DNA from: JAGXTF01 sp038317095
GTDB lineage: Bacteria; Bacteroidota; Bacteroidia; NS11-12g; UBA955
Assembly (NCBI GenBank): GCA_038317095.1
Contig: JBBQBB010000076.1
Location: 1 to 12,226, forward strand
Length of the DNA stretch: 12,226 nt
Reading direction: 5' to 3'
Numbering within the stretch: the first letter of the stretch is position 1; each line of letters opens with the position of its first letter. A model generated the notes under the pieces. It saw only the letters and a list, made by a program, of their open reading frames with translations, had not been told where the DNA came from and did not search any database. The position numbers and the translations under genes are program-made. Positions 1-6,502 of this stretch are shown here, in pieces.

Positions 1-74
1 TCAGGATTTCTGGAAGTATAGCCGATGTAGATTTTATCGGCAGCAGGAGAATATAAAACATAAACGAAAAACAT
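1..74 (-). CDS. GIY-YIG nuclease-family protein (N-terminal fragment)
   Basis: Too short for routine ORF calling, but the minus strand from the ATG at 74 reads 24 codons to the window edge: MFFVYVLYSPAADKIYIGYT then SRNP. This is the start of a single-domain GIY-YIG protein: a first strand ending VYVLYS (the GIY position) followed about ten residues later by YIGYTS (the YIG position). GIY-YIG proteins of this small type are predicted metal-dependent nucleases, mostly of unknown biological role. The catalytic Arg and Glu would lie further left, outside the window, so activity cannot be judged. The ATG directly follows the T-rich tail of the tRNA-Met terminator, so the gene either has a promoter overlapping that hairpin or depends on read-through from the tRNA. 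The family match is clear; the function is not. Confidence 0.75.
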   Translation of the reverse strand, partial: MFFVYVLYSPAADKIYIGYTSRNP

Positions 75-82
75 AAAACAAC

Positions 83-110
83 AAAAAGCCTCTGCTAGCA
101 GAGGCTTTTA
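83..110 (-). terminator. Intrinsic terminator behind tRNA-Met
   Basis: Stem aaaagcctctg / cagaggctttt with a 4-nt ctag loop. On the minus strand it is followed by TTTTTGTTGTTTT, the pattern of a Rho-independent terminator ending the tRNA transcript. It lies between the tRNA and the GIY-YIG start codon, so it also sits in the leader region of that gene. Confidence 0.8.
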
Positions 111-115
111 CTTAG

Positions 116-187
<72 letters not shown>

Positions 188-199
188 ATTTATATTTTC

Positions 200-272
200 A
201 CTGTCGAAGTTGAACCTATGTCCGCCATCGGGCGGATATGAGCCCGACGAGCTACCACTGCTCCATCCCGCG
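200..272 (-). pseudogene. Broken second copy of initiator tRNA-Met
   Basis: Positions 237-278 repeat 152-193 exactly (42 bp, offset 85 bp), covering 6 nt of 5' flank and tRNA positions from C1 to the anticodon. After the anticodon the copies part. In place of the closing anticodon stem there is a 16-bp palindrome, then CATAGGTTCAACTTC, a decayed form of the T-arm CACAGGTTCGAGTCC. No sequence pairs with the CGCGGGA acceptor strand. It cannot fold into a working tRNA, although a transcript would contain an intact tRNA 5' half. Likely origin: tandem duplication followed by insertion or recombination at the palindrome and decay of the 3' half. Confidence 0.8.
221..236. repeat. GC-rich palindrome, copy 1 (tccgcc-atcg-ggcgga)
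   Basis: Perfect 6-bp arms around a 4-nt loop. It sits exactly where the tRNA-Met pseudogene departs from the intact copy. The same arms occur at 5016-5028 and 12051-12071, always between genes, in otherwise AT-rich DNA. This suggests a dispersed REP-like element rather than a gene-specific signal. Confidence 0.65.
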
Positions 273-321
273 ATTTATTTTGATTCAAAAATCTTGCTGG
301 GTCATAAATCCGACAAGTTTA

Positions 322-350
322 CCAGAGGTCCGAATAAATTCGGACTCTGG
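322..350 (-). terminator. Strong hairpin behind tRNA-Glu, possible terminator or processing signal
   Basis: The arms ccaga/tctgg and gtccgaat/attcggac pair fully around a 2-nt centre, with a single bulged G at 327: 13 base pairs. It begins 7 nt past the 3' end of tRNA-Glu on the minus strand. The following bases (TAAACTTGTC) are not a true U-run, so termination is less certain than at the tRNA-Met hairpin. It could instead only protect the transcript end or guide 3' trimming. Confidence 0.5.
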
Positions 351-357
351 CTGTTTG

Positions 358-429
358 TAGCCCGTAGGGGAATCGAACCCCTCTTTGTTCCGTGAAAGGG
401 AACCGTCCTAGCCGATAGACGAACGGGCC
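358..429 (-). tRNA. tRNA-Glu (TTC)
   Basis: A full cloverleaf reads on the minus strand. The acceptor GGCCCGT pairs with ACGGGCT (G-U at 1:72), the anticodon stem GTTCC/GGAAC encloses loop CTTTCAC with anticodon TTC, and the T-stem AGGGG/CCCCT encloses TTCGATT. The discriminator is A73 and CCA is not encoded. It is 72 nt long. It is preceded by a near-consensus Bacteroidota promoter and followed by a strong hairpin. If that hairpin does not stop transcription, the transcript would run on into the tRNA-Met pseudogene and initiator tRNA. Confidence 0.93.
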
Positions 430-447
430 AGTTCGTTATTGGGGCTG

Positions 448-478
448 CAAAGGTACAATTATTTTTTTAATAATCAAA
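448..478 (-). promoter_or_regulatory. Promoter of tRNA-Glu
   Basis: On the minus strand TTTG (475-478) is followed by a 19-nt A/T-rich spacer and TACCTTTG (448-455). This fits the Bacteroidota primary-sigma pattern of a -33 TTTG/TTG box and a -7 TAnnTTTG box. The tRNA 5' end lies 18 nt past the -7 box, leaving a leader of roughly 10-13 nt for RNase P to remove. Confidence 0.75.
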
Positions 479-486
479 TAGTAGAT

Positions 487-858
487 TTATTCAGTGTCAT
501 ATTTTTTTATTTCGGCATCGCCCCAGAGTTCTTCCAAGCCATAAAATAGACGCTTTTCCTCTGTAAATACATGGATTACCACATTCACATAATCCAACAA
601 AATCCAACCCCCATTTTCGCTTCCCTCTCTGTGCAATGGTTTTTCGCCCGTGGCTTTGCGAATCTCGTTTTCAACACTGTCTGCCAATGCCTCCGTCTGT
701 CTATCAGAGCTACCGTGGCAAATGACAAAAAAATCGGCAAATGCTGATTTAAGTTTTCTCAAATCCATAGTAATGATATCAATTCCTATTTTTTCCTCCA
801 TACCATGAACGGCAATGGCTGCTAAAGCTTCTGCTTCTGATCCTTTTGTTTTTGACAT
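487..858 (-). CDS. rsfS: Ribosomal silencing factor RsfS (Iojap/YbeB family)
   Basis: The 123-residue product has normal family length. It carries the Iojap core: the segment KIGIDIITMDLR, then ADFFVICHGSSDRQTEALAD, and the GWILLDYVNVVIHVFTEEKR stretch before FYGLEELWGDAE near the C-terminus. RsfS binds large-subunit protein uL14 and blocks joining of the 30S and 50S subunits, lowering translation when nutrients are short. It starts at an ATG 33 bp from the divergently read birA. In many Bacteroidota rsfS is followed by ftsH (from memory); here tRNA-Glu follows on the same strand instead. No Shine-Dalgarno is visible. A weak -7-like TTTCTTTG lies at 878-885. Confidence 0.93.
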   Translation of the reverse strand: MSKTKGSEAEALAAIAVHGMEEKIGIDIITMDLRKLKSAFADFFVICHGSSDRQTEALADSVENEIRKATGEKPLHREGSENGGWILLDYVNVVIHVFTEEKRLFYGLEELWGDAEIKKYDTE

Positions 859-874
859 TCTACTGTTTAATTTG
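845..874 (+). promoter_or_regulatory. Possible birA promoter inside the rsfS start region
   Basis: TTTG at 845-848, an 18-nt spacer and TTAATTTG at 867-874 (one mismatch to TAnnTTTG) lie 17 nt before the birA TTG start. The -33 part overlaps the first codons of rsfS, so the two divergent genes would compete for the same DNA. Moderate to weak call. Confidence 0.35.
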
Positions 875-891
875 CTGCAAAGAAACAGCTT

Positions 892-1650
892 TTGGAAGAC
901 TTCTATTTTACTGAAATTCGATCTGGTGTCGGAATCTATTACAGCGAACAGTGCAAAAGCACGTCAGCTCTGCTTCTGCAGTGTATCGAATCTTATTATC
1001 CAGACAAAGTTACAGCGGTGTATACCTACCATCAAACCGCAGGAAAAGGGCAAGGCGATCATGCTTGGGAAAGTGAACCAGGAAAAAACTTAGCCCTTTC
1101 TATTGCATTTCCTGGAGAAGAAAACACAAATTCTGTATTTTGGAACATGGCATTGACTTTAGGTGTTCGCAGTGCAATCTCTCAAATTTTGCACCAACCT
1201 ACCTTTATCAAATGGCCCAACGATATTTTTGTAAATGGTCTTAAAATTAGTGGTCTATTGCTGGAATCAACAACAAATAAACAGCACAAGAAAATATTTA
1301 CCGCTGGTATTGGCGTAAATGTAAATCAGTCGACATGGATGGGTAACTTTGTGGCAACTAGCATATACAATGAATCTAAACACCTGAGCAACATTATTGA
1401 TGTTTTACATGAAATAATAGACCATATCCTATTTTATTATAACGAGTTAAGATTACATAAATATGAAGCTATTAAAACCGAATTTAATGCAAATCTCTTA
1501 TACCTAAATACAGAAATACAGTTGGATTTGCTGAACGGTGAAACTACTGTTGGCGTATTGCGGTATATTGATGAAGCAGGACGAATTTGTTTGGAAATAA
1601 AGGGTGACATTCAGAAATATCACCATGGTGAAGCAAGAATACGCAAATAG
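892..1650 (+). CDS. birA: Biotin--[acetyl-CoA-carboxylase] ligase, catalytic type (BirA)
   Basis: The enzyme activates biotin with ATP to biotinyl-AMP and attaches it to the lysine of biotin carboxyl carrier proteins such as AccB. The 252 residues hold only the ligase core, with no N-terminal DNA-binding domain, so it should not be a repressor. Visible motifs: CKSTS (21-25) at the usual STN position, the nucleotide/biotin loop HQTAGKGQGDHAWESEPG (47-64), KWPND (107-111), LKISGLLLE with the conserved Lys118, AGIGVNVN (138-145), and a small C-terminal domain from about 205. The loop is unusual: the second half of the GRGxxG motif reads QGDH. The frame has no ATG after its stop at 868-870, so TTG at 892 is the only plausible start. 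Confidence 0.92.
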   Translation: MEDFYFTEIRSGVGIYYSEQCKSTSALLLQCIESYYPDKVTAVYTYHQTAGKGQGDHAWESEPGKNLALSIAFPGEENTNSVFWNMALTLGVRSAISQILHQPTFIKWPNDIFVNGLKISGLLLESTTNKQHKKIFTAGIGVNVNQSTWMGNFVATSIYNESKHLSNIIDVLHEIIDHILFYYNELRLHKYEAIKTEFNANLLYLNTEIQLDLLNGETTVGVLRYIDEAGRICLEIKGDIQKYHHGEARIRK

Positions 1651-1745
1651 AAGTTTATTTATCTAAGATTTTTTGAATTTTATCTATTAATGCCAATTTG
1701 TCCAGCCTGTTCTAGGAAACGGCATCGGATTTGGTGCTGAAAATG

Positions 1746-1753
1746 TAAATTTG
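1746..1753 (+). promoter_or_regulatory. -7 box of the M16 peptidase gene
   Basis: TAAATTTG, a perfect TAnnTTTG, lies 11 nt before the ATG at 1765. The surrounding 16 nt, atgtaaatttgcaaaa, recur exactly before the thioredoxin-lipoprotein gene on the other strand. No clear -33 TTG is seen at the usual distance. The leader would be only a few nt. Confidence 0.6.
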
Positions 1754-1764
1754 CAAAAAAATAC

Positions 1765-4695
1765 ATGAAAAGACTTTTATGGATCTCCGGCATTGCACTG
1801 ATGGCTCAGAATAGCCAAGGGCAGGAAAGAATTTCAACCTATTCAGACTATAAAACAGACAAATGGACAGTGCGTATATATGAGCACGACCCACTAAACG
1901 TACGTGAATATACCCTTAACAGCGGTTTGCGTGTAATTACCTCTACGAACAAAGCCAATCCAAGGATTAGTACTATGATTGCTGTAAAAACTGGATCTAA
2001 AAATGACCCAAAAACCAATACGGGTCTGGCACATTACCTAGAACATATGTTGTTTAAGGGGACTGATAAGTACGGTAGTTTAGATTGGAGTAAAGAAAAG
2101 CCGCTGCTAGACCAAATAGATGCTTTGTATGAAGAATACAACCACACTGCAGATTTGAATAAAAGAAAAATCATTTATCATAATATAGATTCTGTGAGCC
2201 AACTGGCTGCAAAATGGGCCATTGCCAATGAATATGATAAAATGTGTCAATCAATAGGAGCTTCTGGTACAAATGCTTTTACAAGTAACGAGCAAACGGT
2301 TTATATCAATGATGTTCCATCAAACATGCTTTACAAATGGATTGAATTGGAATCTGAACGCTACAGAAACCCTGTGCTACGTTTGTTTCATACAGAATTA
2401 GAGGCAGTATATGAAGAAAAAAACATTAGCCTAGATAGAGACGGTAGCAAAGTATCGGAAAAATTATATGCCACACTTTTTGCCAAGCACAATTATGGAC
2501 AACAAACAACCATTGGCACAGTTGAACATTTGAAAAACCCTTCTTTAAAAGCCATACGCAACTATTACAACACCTATTATGTTAGTAATAATATGGCCAT
2601 CGTACTAAGTGGCGATTTTAATTCAGATTCTGCTGTGGCCGCCATTGCAGATAAATTTTCTTGGATGCAACCCAAGTCAGTTCCTGCCTATGATTTTGAA
2701 CCTGAATATCCACACGCTGCACCACAAAAAATAAAGGTTTTAGGTCCAGATGCGGAATACATTACCATTGGCTTTAGAATGCCTGGCGCCAATACCCGTG
2801 AGTCTAGGGCTGCAAAACTGATAGATTTGTTGCTGAACAATGCCAGTGCAGGTTTGATGGATTTGAATTTGGTAAAACAACAAAAGGTGCTTTCTGCCAA
2901 TAGTGGTGTGGATATAATGAACGATTACAGTGTTTTTATGCTTACGGGCAAACCCAAAGAAGGACAGACGCTGGACAGTGTCAAAAATTTAATGCTGGGT
3001 CAGCTTAAATTGGTGCAGGATGGAAAGTTTGATGACAGTTTGTTGCTGGCCATTCTATTAAATGAGGATATAAGCCGCATTTCTGGATTCAAAGACAACG
3101 GAACGCGCTGCAATATTTTGATGGAATCTTTTCTAAACGGAACAGGTTACCAAAAAACTTTCAATGAATTGTGGGAGATGAAGAAAATTAAAAAAGAAGA
3201 AATTATGGAAATTGCGCGTGAATATTTGGGCAACGACCGAGTAGAAATTTATAAAAGAAAAGGGGAAGATAGCACGATTGAAAAAATAACCAAACCAGAA
3301 ATTCATGCTGTAGAATTGAACAGAGACAAACAAAGTGAATTTGTAACCCGTTGGCTGGCGGAAACTACCAACCTAATTGCCCCAGTTTATGCAGATTTTG
3401 AACATAAAATTACCAAAGACAAAATCAACAACAACTGTGAGGTTTTTTATGTAAAAAACACAGAAAATCGCTTGTTTAATTTGGTGTATCGTTTTGAATA
3501 TGGGCGCTTTCACAACAAGGCATTGCCAATGGCAATGGAATATTTAAAATACCTTGGCACCAAATCAAATTCTGCCGATGACTTTAGCAAAAAACTATAT
3601 GCTTTGGGTTGCAAATTTAACGCAATTTCTGGCGACCGAAGAAGTTATTTAACCCTTACCGGTCCGGAAGAAAACTTTAACGAAGCACTTGGTCTAATGG
3701 AAGATTTAATGGCCAATACAAAGGCAGATGAGGCTGCATTTACAAACATGATAAACAATACAAAAAAGAAAAGAGCAGATGTAAAATATAGCAACCGCGC
3801 TATTGAAAGACAACTGGCACAATATGCTTTATATGGAACGGATAACCCTGCAAAATGGGTTTTAAATACAACAGAACTTAACACATTAAAATCATCAGAT
3901 TTGTTGACTGTATTAAAAAGCTTGTATAAAAAACAACATCACATTGAATATTTTGGACAACGTGAAATAACTGCGCTGGTAAATCAATTAAAATCTTCCC
4001 ATAAAATTCCAGAAAAAATGGAGGCAATGGAAACGCCGAAAGATTTTAATCCTCAAATAAACAAAGAAAATGAGGTTTATTTTGTGAATTTTAAACAAGT
4101 ACAGGCCTCTATTTATTGGTGGAACAAAGGAGAGGTTTATAAGAATTCCGATGCACCCGTTATTGAAGTTTTTAACCAATATTTTGGTGGCGATATGAGC
4201 AGTGTTGTTTTTCAGAACATCCGCGAAGCAAAAGCACTCGCCTACAGCACTTATGCGTTTTACAACAAACCTACTTTGGCCGGAAAATCCAATACTACCA
4301 TCGCTTACATCGGTTGCCAAGCCGATAAGTTTAAAGACGCTTTTGCCGCAATGGCCGATTTGCTAGAGCAGTTGCAAGTGGATGAAAATGTTTTTGTTTT
4401 GGCCAAAGAAAGTTTAAAAAACAGAATAGAAACCGAAAGAGTAGAGGATGAAGCACTATTAAACTATTATTTTGGGAATTTGGATTTGGACATTACGTCA
4501 GATCCAAGCGCAGAATTGTATAAGAAGTTGCCGAACATATCTTTAAAAGATGTTGAAGCTTTCCACAAAGAGAAAATAGCAAATAAGAAACACGCAATTG
4601 CCGTGCTAGCCGACCAAGAATTGGTAAAAACAAAAGACTTACAGAAATATGGAAAAGTGACCATATTAACCTTAGAAGATATATTTGGGTACTAA
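1765..4695 (+). CDS. Secreted two-domain M16 (insulinase/pitrilysin-family) zinc metallopeptidase
   Basis: The 976-residue protein begins with a short signal peptide (KR then LLWISGIALMA, cleavage near residue 20), so it acts in the periplasm or outside the cell, most likely degrading peptides. The inverted zinc motif HYLEH is at 90-94 (His90, Glu93, His94). The distal ligand region ELEAVYEEKN at 211-220 supplies Glu218 and the supporting Glu211. A helical insert at about 105-160 between these is, from memory, usual in the large Bacteroidota members. The first M16_C domain begins near 265. The second half (about 545-976) lacks HxxEH, as expected for the inactive half, but keeps the substrate-binding pair Arg820 and Tyr827 in REAKALAYS. 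Full length and intact. It stands alone, with its own -7 box and a terminator region behind it. The substrate cannot be told. Confidence 0.92.
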   Translation: MKRLLWISGIALMAQNSQGQERISTYSDYKTDKWTVRIYEHDPLNVREYTLNSGLRVITSTNKANPRISTMIAVKTGSKNDPKTNTGLAHYLEHMLFKGTDKYGSLDWSKEKPLLDQIDALYEEYNHTADLNKRKIIYHNIDSVSQLAAKWAIANEYDKMCQSIGASGTNAFTSNEQTVYINDVPSNMLYKWIELESERYRNPVLRLFHTELEAVYEEKNISLDRDGSKVSEKLYATLFAKHNYGQQTTIGTVEHLKNPSLKAIRNYYNTYYVSNNMAIVLSGDFNSDSAVAAIADKFSWMQPKSVPAYDFEPEYPHAAPQKIKVLGPDAEYITIGFRMPGANTRESRAAKLIDLLLNNASAGLMDLNLVKQQKVLSANSGVDIMNDYSVFMLTGKPKEGQTLDSVKNLMLGQLKLVQDGKFDDSLLLAILLNEDISRISGFKDNGTRCNILMESFLNGTGYQKTFNELWEMKKIKKEEIMEIAREYLGNDRVEIYKRKGEDSTIEKITKPEIHAVELNRDKQSEFVTRWLAETTNLIAPVYADFEHKITKDKINNNCEVFYVKNTENRLFNLVYRFEYGRFHNKALPMAMEYLKYLGTKSNSADDFSKKLYALGCKFNAISGDRRSYLTLTGPEENFNEALGLMEDLMANTKADEAAFTNMINNTKKKRADVKYSNRAIERQLAQYALYGTDNPAKWVLNTTELNTLKSSDLLTVLKSLYKKQHHIEYFGQREITALVNQLKSSHKIPEKMEAMETPKDFNPQINKENEVYFVNFKQVQASIYWWNKGEVYKNSDAPVIEVFNQYFGGDMSSVVFQNIREAKALAYSTYAFYNKPTLAGKSNTTIAYIGCQADKFKDAFAAMADLLEQLQVDENVFVLAKESLKNRIETERVEDEALLNYYFGNLDLDITSDPSAELYKKLPNISLKDVEAFHKEKIANKKHAIAVLADQELVKTKDLQKYGKVTILTLEDIFGY

Positions 4696-4709
4696 ATTAG
4701 ATTCTTTCT

Positions 4710-4847
4710 GGTCTCTGTGCTTATCCATATAGGTGATTTTTTGTTTCACGGAGATTCACAGAGAAAAATGCAGGAGCCACTCAGAGAAGTTATGCCTCTG
4801 TGAATCTCTTTCCGACCTCTGTGATTCTCCGTGTAGGTGATTTTTGG
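4710..4847. repeat. Degenerate CTCTGTG direct and inverted repeats
   Basis: Units 4710-4743 and 4814-4847 match at 26 of 34 positions, sharing tctctgtg-type starts and taggtgattttt ends. Between them, gagattcacagag (4751-4763) and ctctgtgaatctc (4796-4808) form a perfect 13-bp inverted repeat with a 32-nt spacer. Further partial copies read ctctgtgattctccgtg and cacggagattcacag. It looks like an eroded array of one short motif in both orientations. Function unknown. Confidence 0.6.
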
Positions 4848-4972
4848 TACACAAAGAGAATTGAAAACCTTATGATTGATTCATTATTCCCTTTATATAA
4901 AACGCCTTGACACCTATGAAAGTCCGAGAAAATGCTGTTTAGATCCCGGCTATATAAAACCGAATAACACAT

Positions 4973-5003
4973 AAAAAAGCCCGCTTCGCAGCAGGCTTTT
5001 TTT
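4973..5003. terminator. Bidirectional terminator between M16 peptidase and thioredoxin genes
   Basis: A run of six A, then gcccgc, a 6-nt ttcgca loop, gcaggc and seven T. The stem has one C-A mismatch (4982/4993). T-runs lie on both strands, so it can end the M16 transcript coming from the left and the thioredoxin transcript coming from the right. Confidence 0.75.
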
Positions 5004-5015
5004 ATATACTTTACT

Positions 5016-5028
5016 TCCGCCTAGCGGA
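5016..5028. repeat. GC-rich palindrome, copy 2 (tccgc-cta-gcgga)
   Basis: Five-bp arms around cta, a short form of the element at 221-236 and 12051-12071. It lies just 3' of the thioredoxin-lipoprotein stop codon on the minus strand. Confidence 0.5.
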
Positions 5029-5048
5029 GATAATAGGAGTGCGAACAA

Positions 5049-5513
5049 CTATTTCAGTTTGTTCACATATTCCACAATTTGTTCGTAGCTCTGTAATCCT
5101 ATCACATTGCCTACCACTTGGCCTTTTTTAAAGAAAACCAAAGTAGGATACGCTTCAATATTGTAGCGACCAGAAATGTCCATTTGTGCTTCTGCATCAA
5201 TTTGTAACACATTTACAACAGTGGCCATATCCGTTTTAACTTTTACCACACTAGGTGCCATGCGTTTGCAAGGACCGCACCAAGTAGTATAAAAATCTAC
5301 CATGGTAAGTTTGTCGCCTTTTATCAATTTGTCAAACTCGGCAGTGGTAATTGTTCCACCTTCAGCAGCCGTTTCAGTGGATTTGGGAGCATTTAAATCC
5401 ACAGGTTGCTCATCTGCGGTAACACTTTGTTTGGCATTGGTACAAGCATTTAGAGCATAGGCACTGGTAGCCAAAGCCACGAGTGAACCAATAATAATGT
5501 AAACCTTTTTCAT
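5049..5513 (-). CDS. Thioredoxin-fold lipoprotein
   Basis: From the ATG at 5513 the product has 154 residues. An N-terminal KK and hydrophobic segment (4-20) lead to LNAC with Cys24 as probable lipidation site, although Asn at -2 is not ideal. A Ser/Thr/Glu-rich linker follows to about 52, then a thioredoxin domain with the classic WCGPC active site (78-82, FYTTWCGPCKRMAPSV) and cis-Pro123 in AYPTLVFF. It should be anchored on the periplasmic side and act in disulfide reduction or exchange. An in-frame ATG at 5555 would put MAKLLHLVHVNLQ before the signal peptide and lies upstream of the -7 box, so 5513 is preferred. Divergent from the glycosyltransferase gene. Confidence 0.88.
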   Translation of the reverse strand: MKKVYIIIGSLVALATSAYALNACTNAKQSVTADEQPVDLNAPKSTETAAEGGTITTAEFDKLIKGDKLTMVDFYTTWCGPCKRMAPSVVKVKTDMATVVNVLQIDAEAQMDISGRYNIEAYPTLVFFKKGQVVGNVIGLQSYEQIVEYVNKLK

Positions 5514-5519
5514 CTTTTG

Positions 5520-5527
5520 CAAATTTA
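5520..5527 (-). promoter_or_regulatory. -7 box of the thioredoxin-lipoprotein gene (leaderless)
   Basis: TAAATTTG on the minus strand, a perfect TAnnTTTG, ends 6 nt before the ATG at 5513. Transcription should begin at or within a few nt of the start codon. The context atgtaaatttgcaaaa is identical to that before the M16 gene. Confidence 0.65.
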
Positions 5528-5543
5528 CATGAACTAAATGCAA

Positions 5544-5551
5544 TAATTTTG
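5544..5551 (+). promoter_or_regulatory. -7 box of the glycosyltransferase operon (leaderless)
   Basis: TAATTTTG, matching TAnnTTTG, ends 6 nt before the ATG at 5558, the same spacing as on the opposite strand. A TTTTG at 5515-5519 lies 24 nt upstream, somewhat far for a -33 box. The two -7 boxes are only 16 bp apart. Confidence 0.6.
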
Positions 5552-5557
5552 CCATAA

Positions 5558-6502
5558 ATGACCAAAGACATCGACATTTCGGTTGTTATCCCTGTTTACA
5601 ACGAAGAAATGAACATTGGGAAGTTGCATAGTAGACTAGTTAACACTATGTCTACCATGCAATTGAACTATGAAATTATTTATGTAAATGATGGCAGCAA
5701 AGACAATTCTTTGAACATTCTAAAAATGTTGGCAGCGGCAGAGTCGCATACCAAATTTATAGATTTCTCCCGAAATTTTGGACACCAACTTGCCATAACC
5801 GCTGGAATAGAACATGCAAATGGTATTTATATAGTGGCTATGGACGGAGATGGGCAAGACCCACCCGAACTGATACCCGAGATGTATTCAAGGGCAAATG
5901 AAGGATTTGAGGTTGTTTATGCCAGACGCAGAAAAAGGGAAGGCGAAAGTTTTTTGAAAAAACTAACGGCCAAATTGTTCTATCGGTTGCTACGCAGAAT
6001 AACAAGCATTGAAATACCCGTAGATACCGGAGATTTTAGAATCATTCACCAAAAAATTCAACGCATACTTAAAAAAATGCCTGAACAACATAAGTATATT
6101 CGTGGACAAATAAGTTGGATAGGTTATAATCAAACATACGTAGAATATGATCGAGAAGAACGGATGGGTGGTGAAACCAAATTTACTTACCGCAAAATGA
6201 TAAGGTTTGCTTTGGATGGAATTAGCAGTTTTAGTGTTTGGCCTTTAAAAGTTGCCACACTCAGTGGATTTTTGGTATCTACAATAGCTTTTATTCTCAT
6301 TATTTACAGTTTATACGAAAAATTCTTTGGCGTTACACAACCCGGTTGGACGTCCTTACACATATCCGTGCTCTTTATCGGCGGTATCCAACTCATCGGC
6401 ATAGGGATATTGGGTGAATATTTGGGCAGGGTAAGTGAGAATGTAAAAAATCGACCGCACTATATTATTCGCGAAACCAACTTAGAAAATGTCGAAAATT
6501 AG
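5558..6502 (+). CDS. Polyprenyl-phosphate glycosyltransferase (GT2, GtrB/ArnC/DPM1-like)
   Basis: The 314-residue protein has a cytoplasmic GT-A domain and two C-terminal membrane helices (about 231-252 and 267-289). Motifs: VVIPVYNEEMNI (9-20), YVNDGSKDNS (42-51), the metal-binding MDGDGQDPPE with Asp96 and Asp98, DTGDFR (156-161), and the DREERMGGETKFTYRKM loop before the first helix. The C-terminal RPHYIIRE is usual for the family. It should transfer a sugar, commonly glucose, from a nucleotide sugar to undecaprenyl phosphate on the inner face of the membrane. The sugar cannot be read from sequence. It overlaps the GT-C gene by 14 nt, so the two are translated together; the product lipid is the expected donor for that enzyme. 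Confidence 0.9.
   Translation: MTKDIDISVVIPVYNEEMNIGKLHSRLVNTMSTMQLNYEIIYVNDGSKDNSLNILKMLAAAESHTKFIDFSRNFGHQLAITAGIEHANGIYIVAMDGDGQDPPELIPEMYSRANEGFEVVYARRRKREGESFLKKLTAKLFYRLLRRITSIEIPVDTGDFRIIHQKIQRILKKMPEQHKYIRGQISWIGYNQTYVEYDREERMGGETKFTYRKMIRFALDGISSFSVWPLKVATLSGFLVSTIAFILIIYSLYEKFFGVTQPGWTSLHISVLFIGGIQLIGIGILGEYLGRVSENVKNRPHYIIRETNLENVEN

Larger units (their letters stand above)
4696..5048. other. 353-bp gene-free stretch between converging genes, repeat-rich
   Basis: No credible gene is visible on either strand. It holds degenerate CTCTGTG-type repeats (4710-4847), an AT-rich unremarkable stretch (about 4850-4970), a hairpin terminator (4973-5003) and a GC-rich palindrome (5016-5028). 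It separates the ends of the M16 peptidase (plus) and thioredoxin lipoprotein (minus) genes. Confidence 0.75.

Noticed and set aside
200..272. Functional second tRNA-Met with a long variable arm
   Set aside because: Nothing pairs with the 5' acceptor strand and the anticodon loop would have ten nt.
4710..4847. CRISPR array
   Set aside because: The repeat units are few, degenerate and in mixed orientation, spacing is irregular and no cas gene is near.
4790..4972. 60-codon minus-strand frame in the gene-free stretch
   Set aside because: It lies in the degenerate repeats, has no recognisable domain and no promoter box.
5514..5555. Longer start for the thioredoxin lipoprotein (ATG at 5555)
   Set aside because: It would place 14 residues before a clear signal peptide and begin upstream of the -7 box; the ATG at 5513 fits both.
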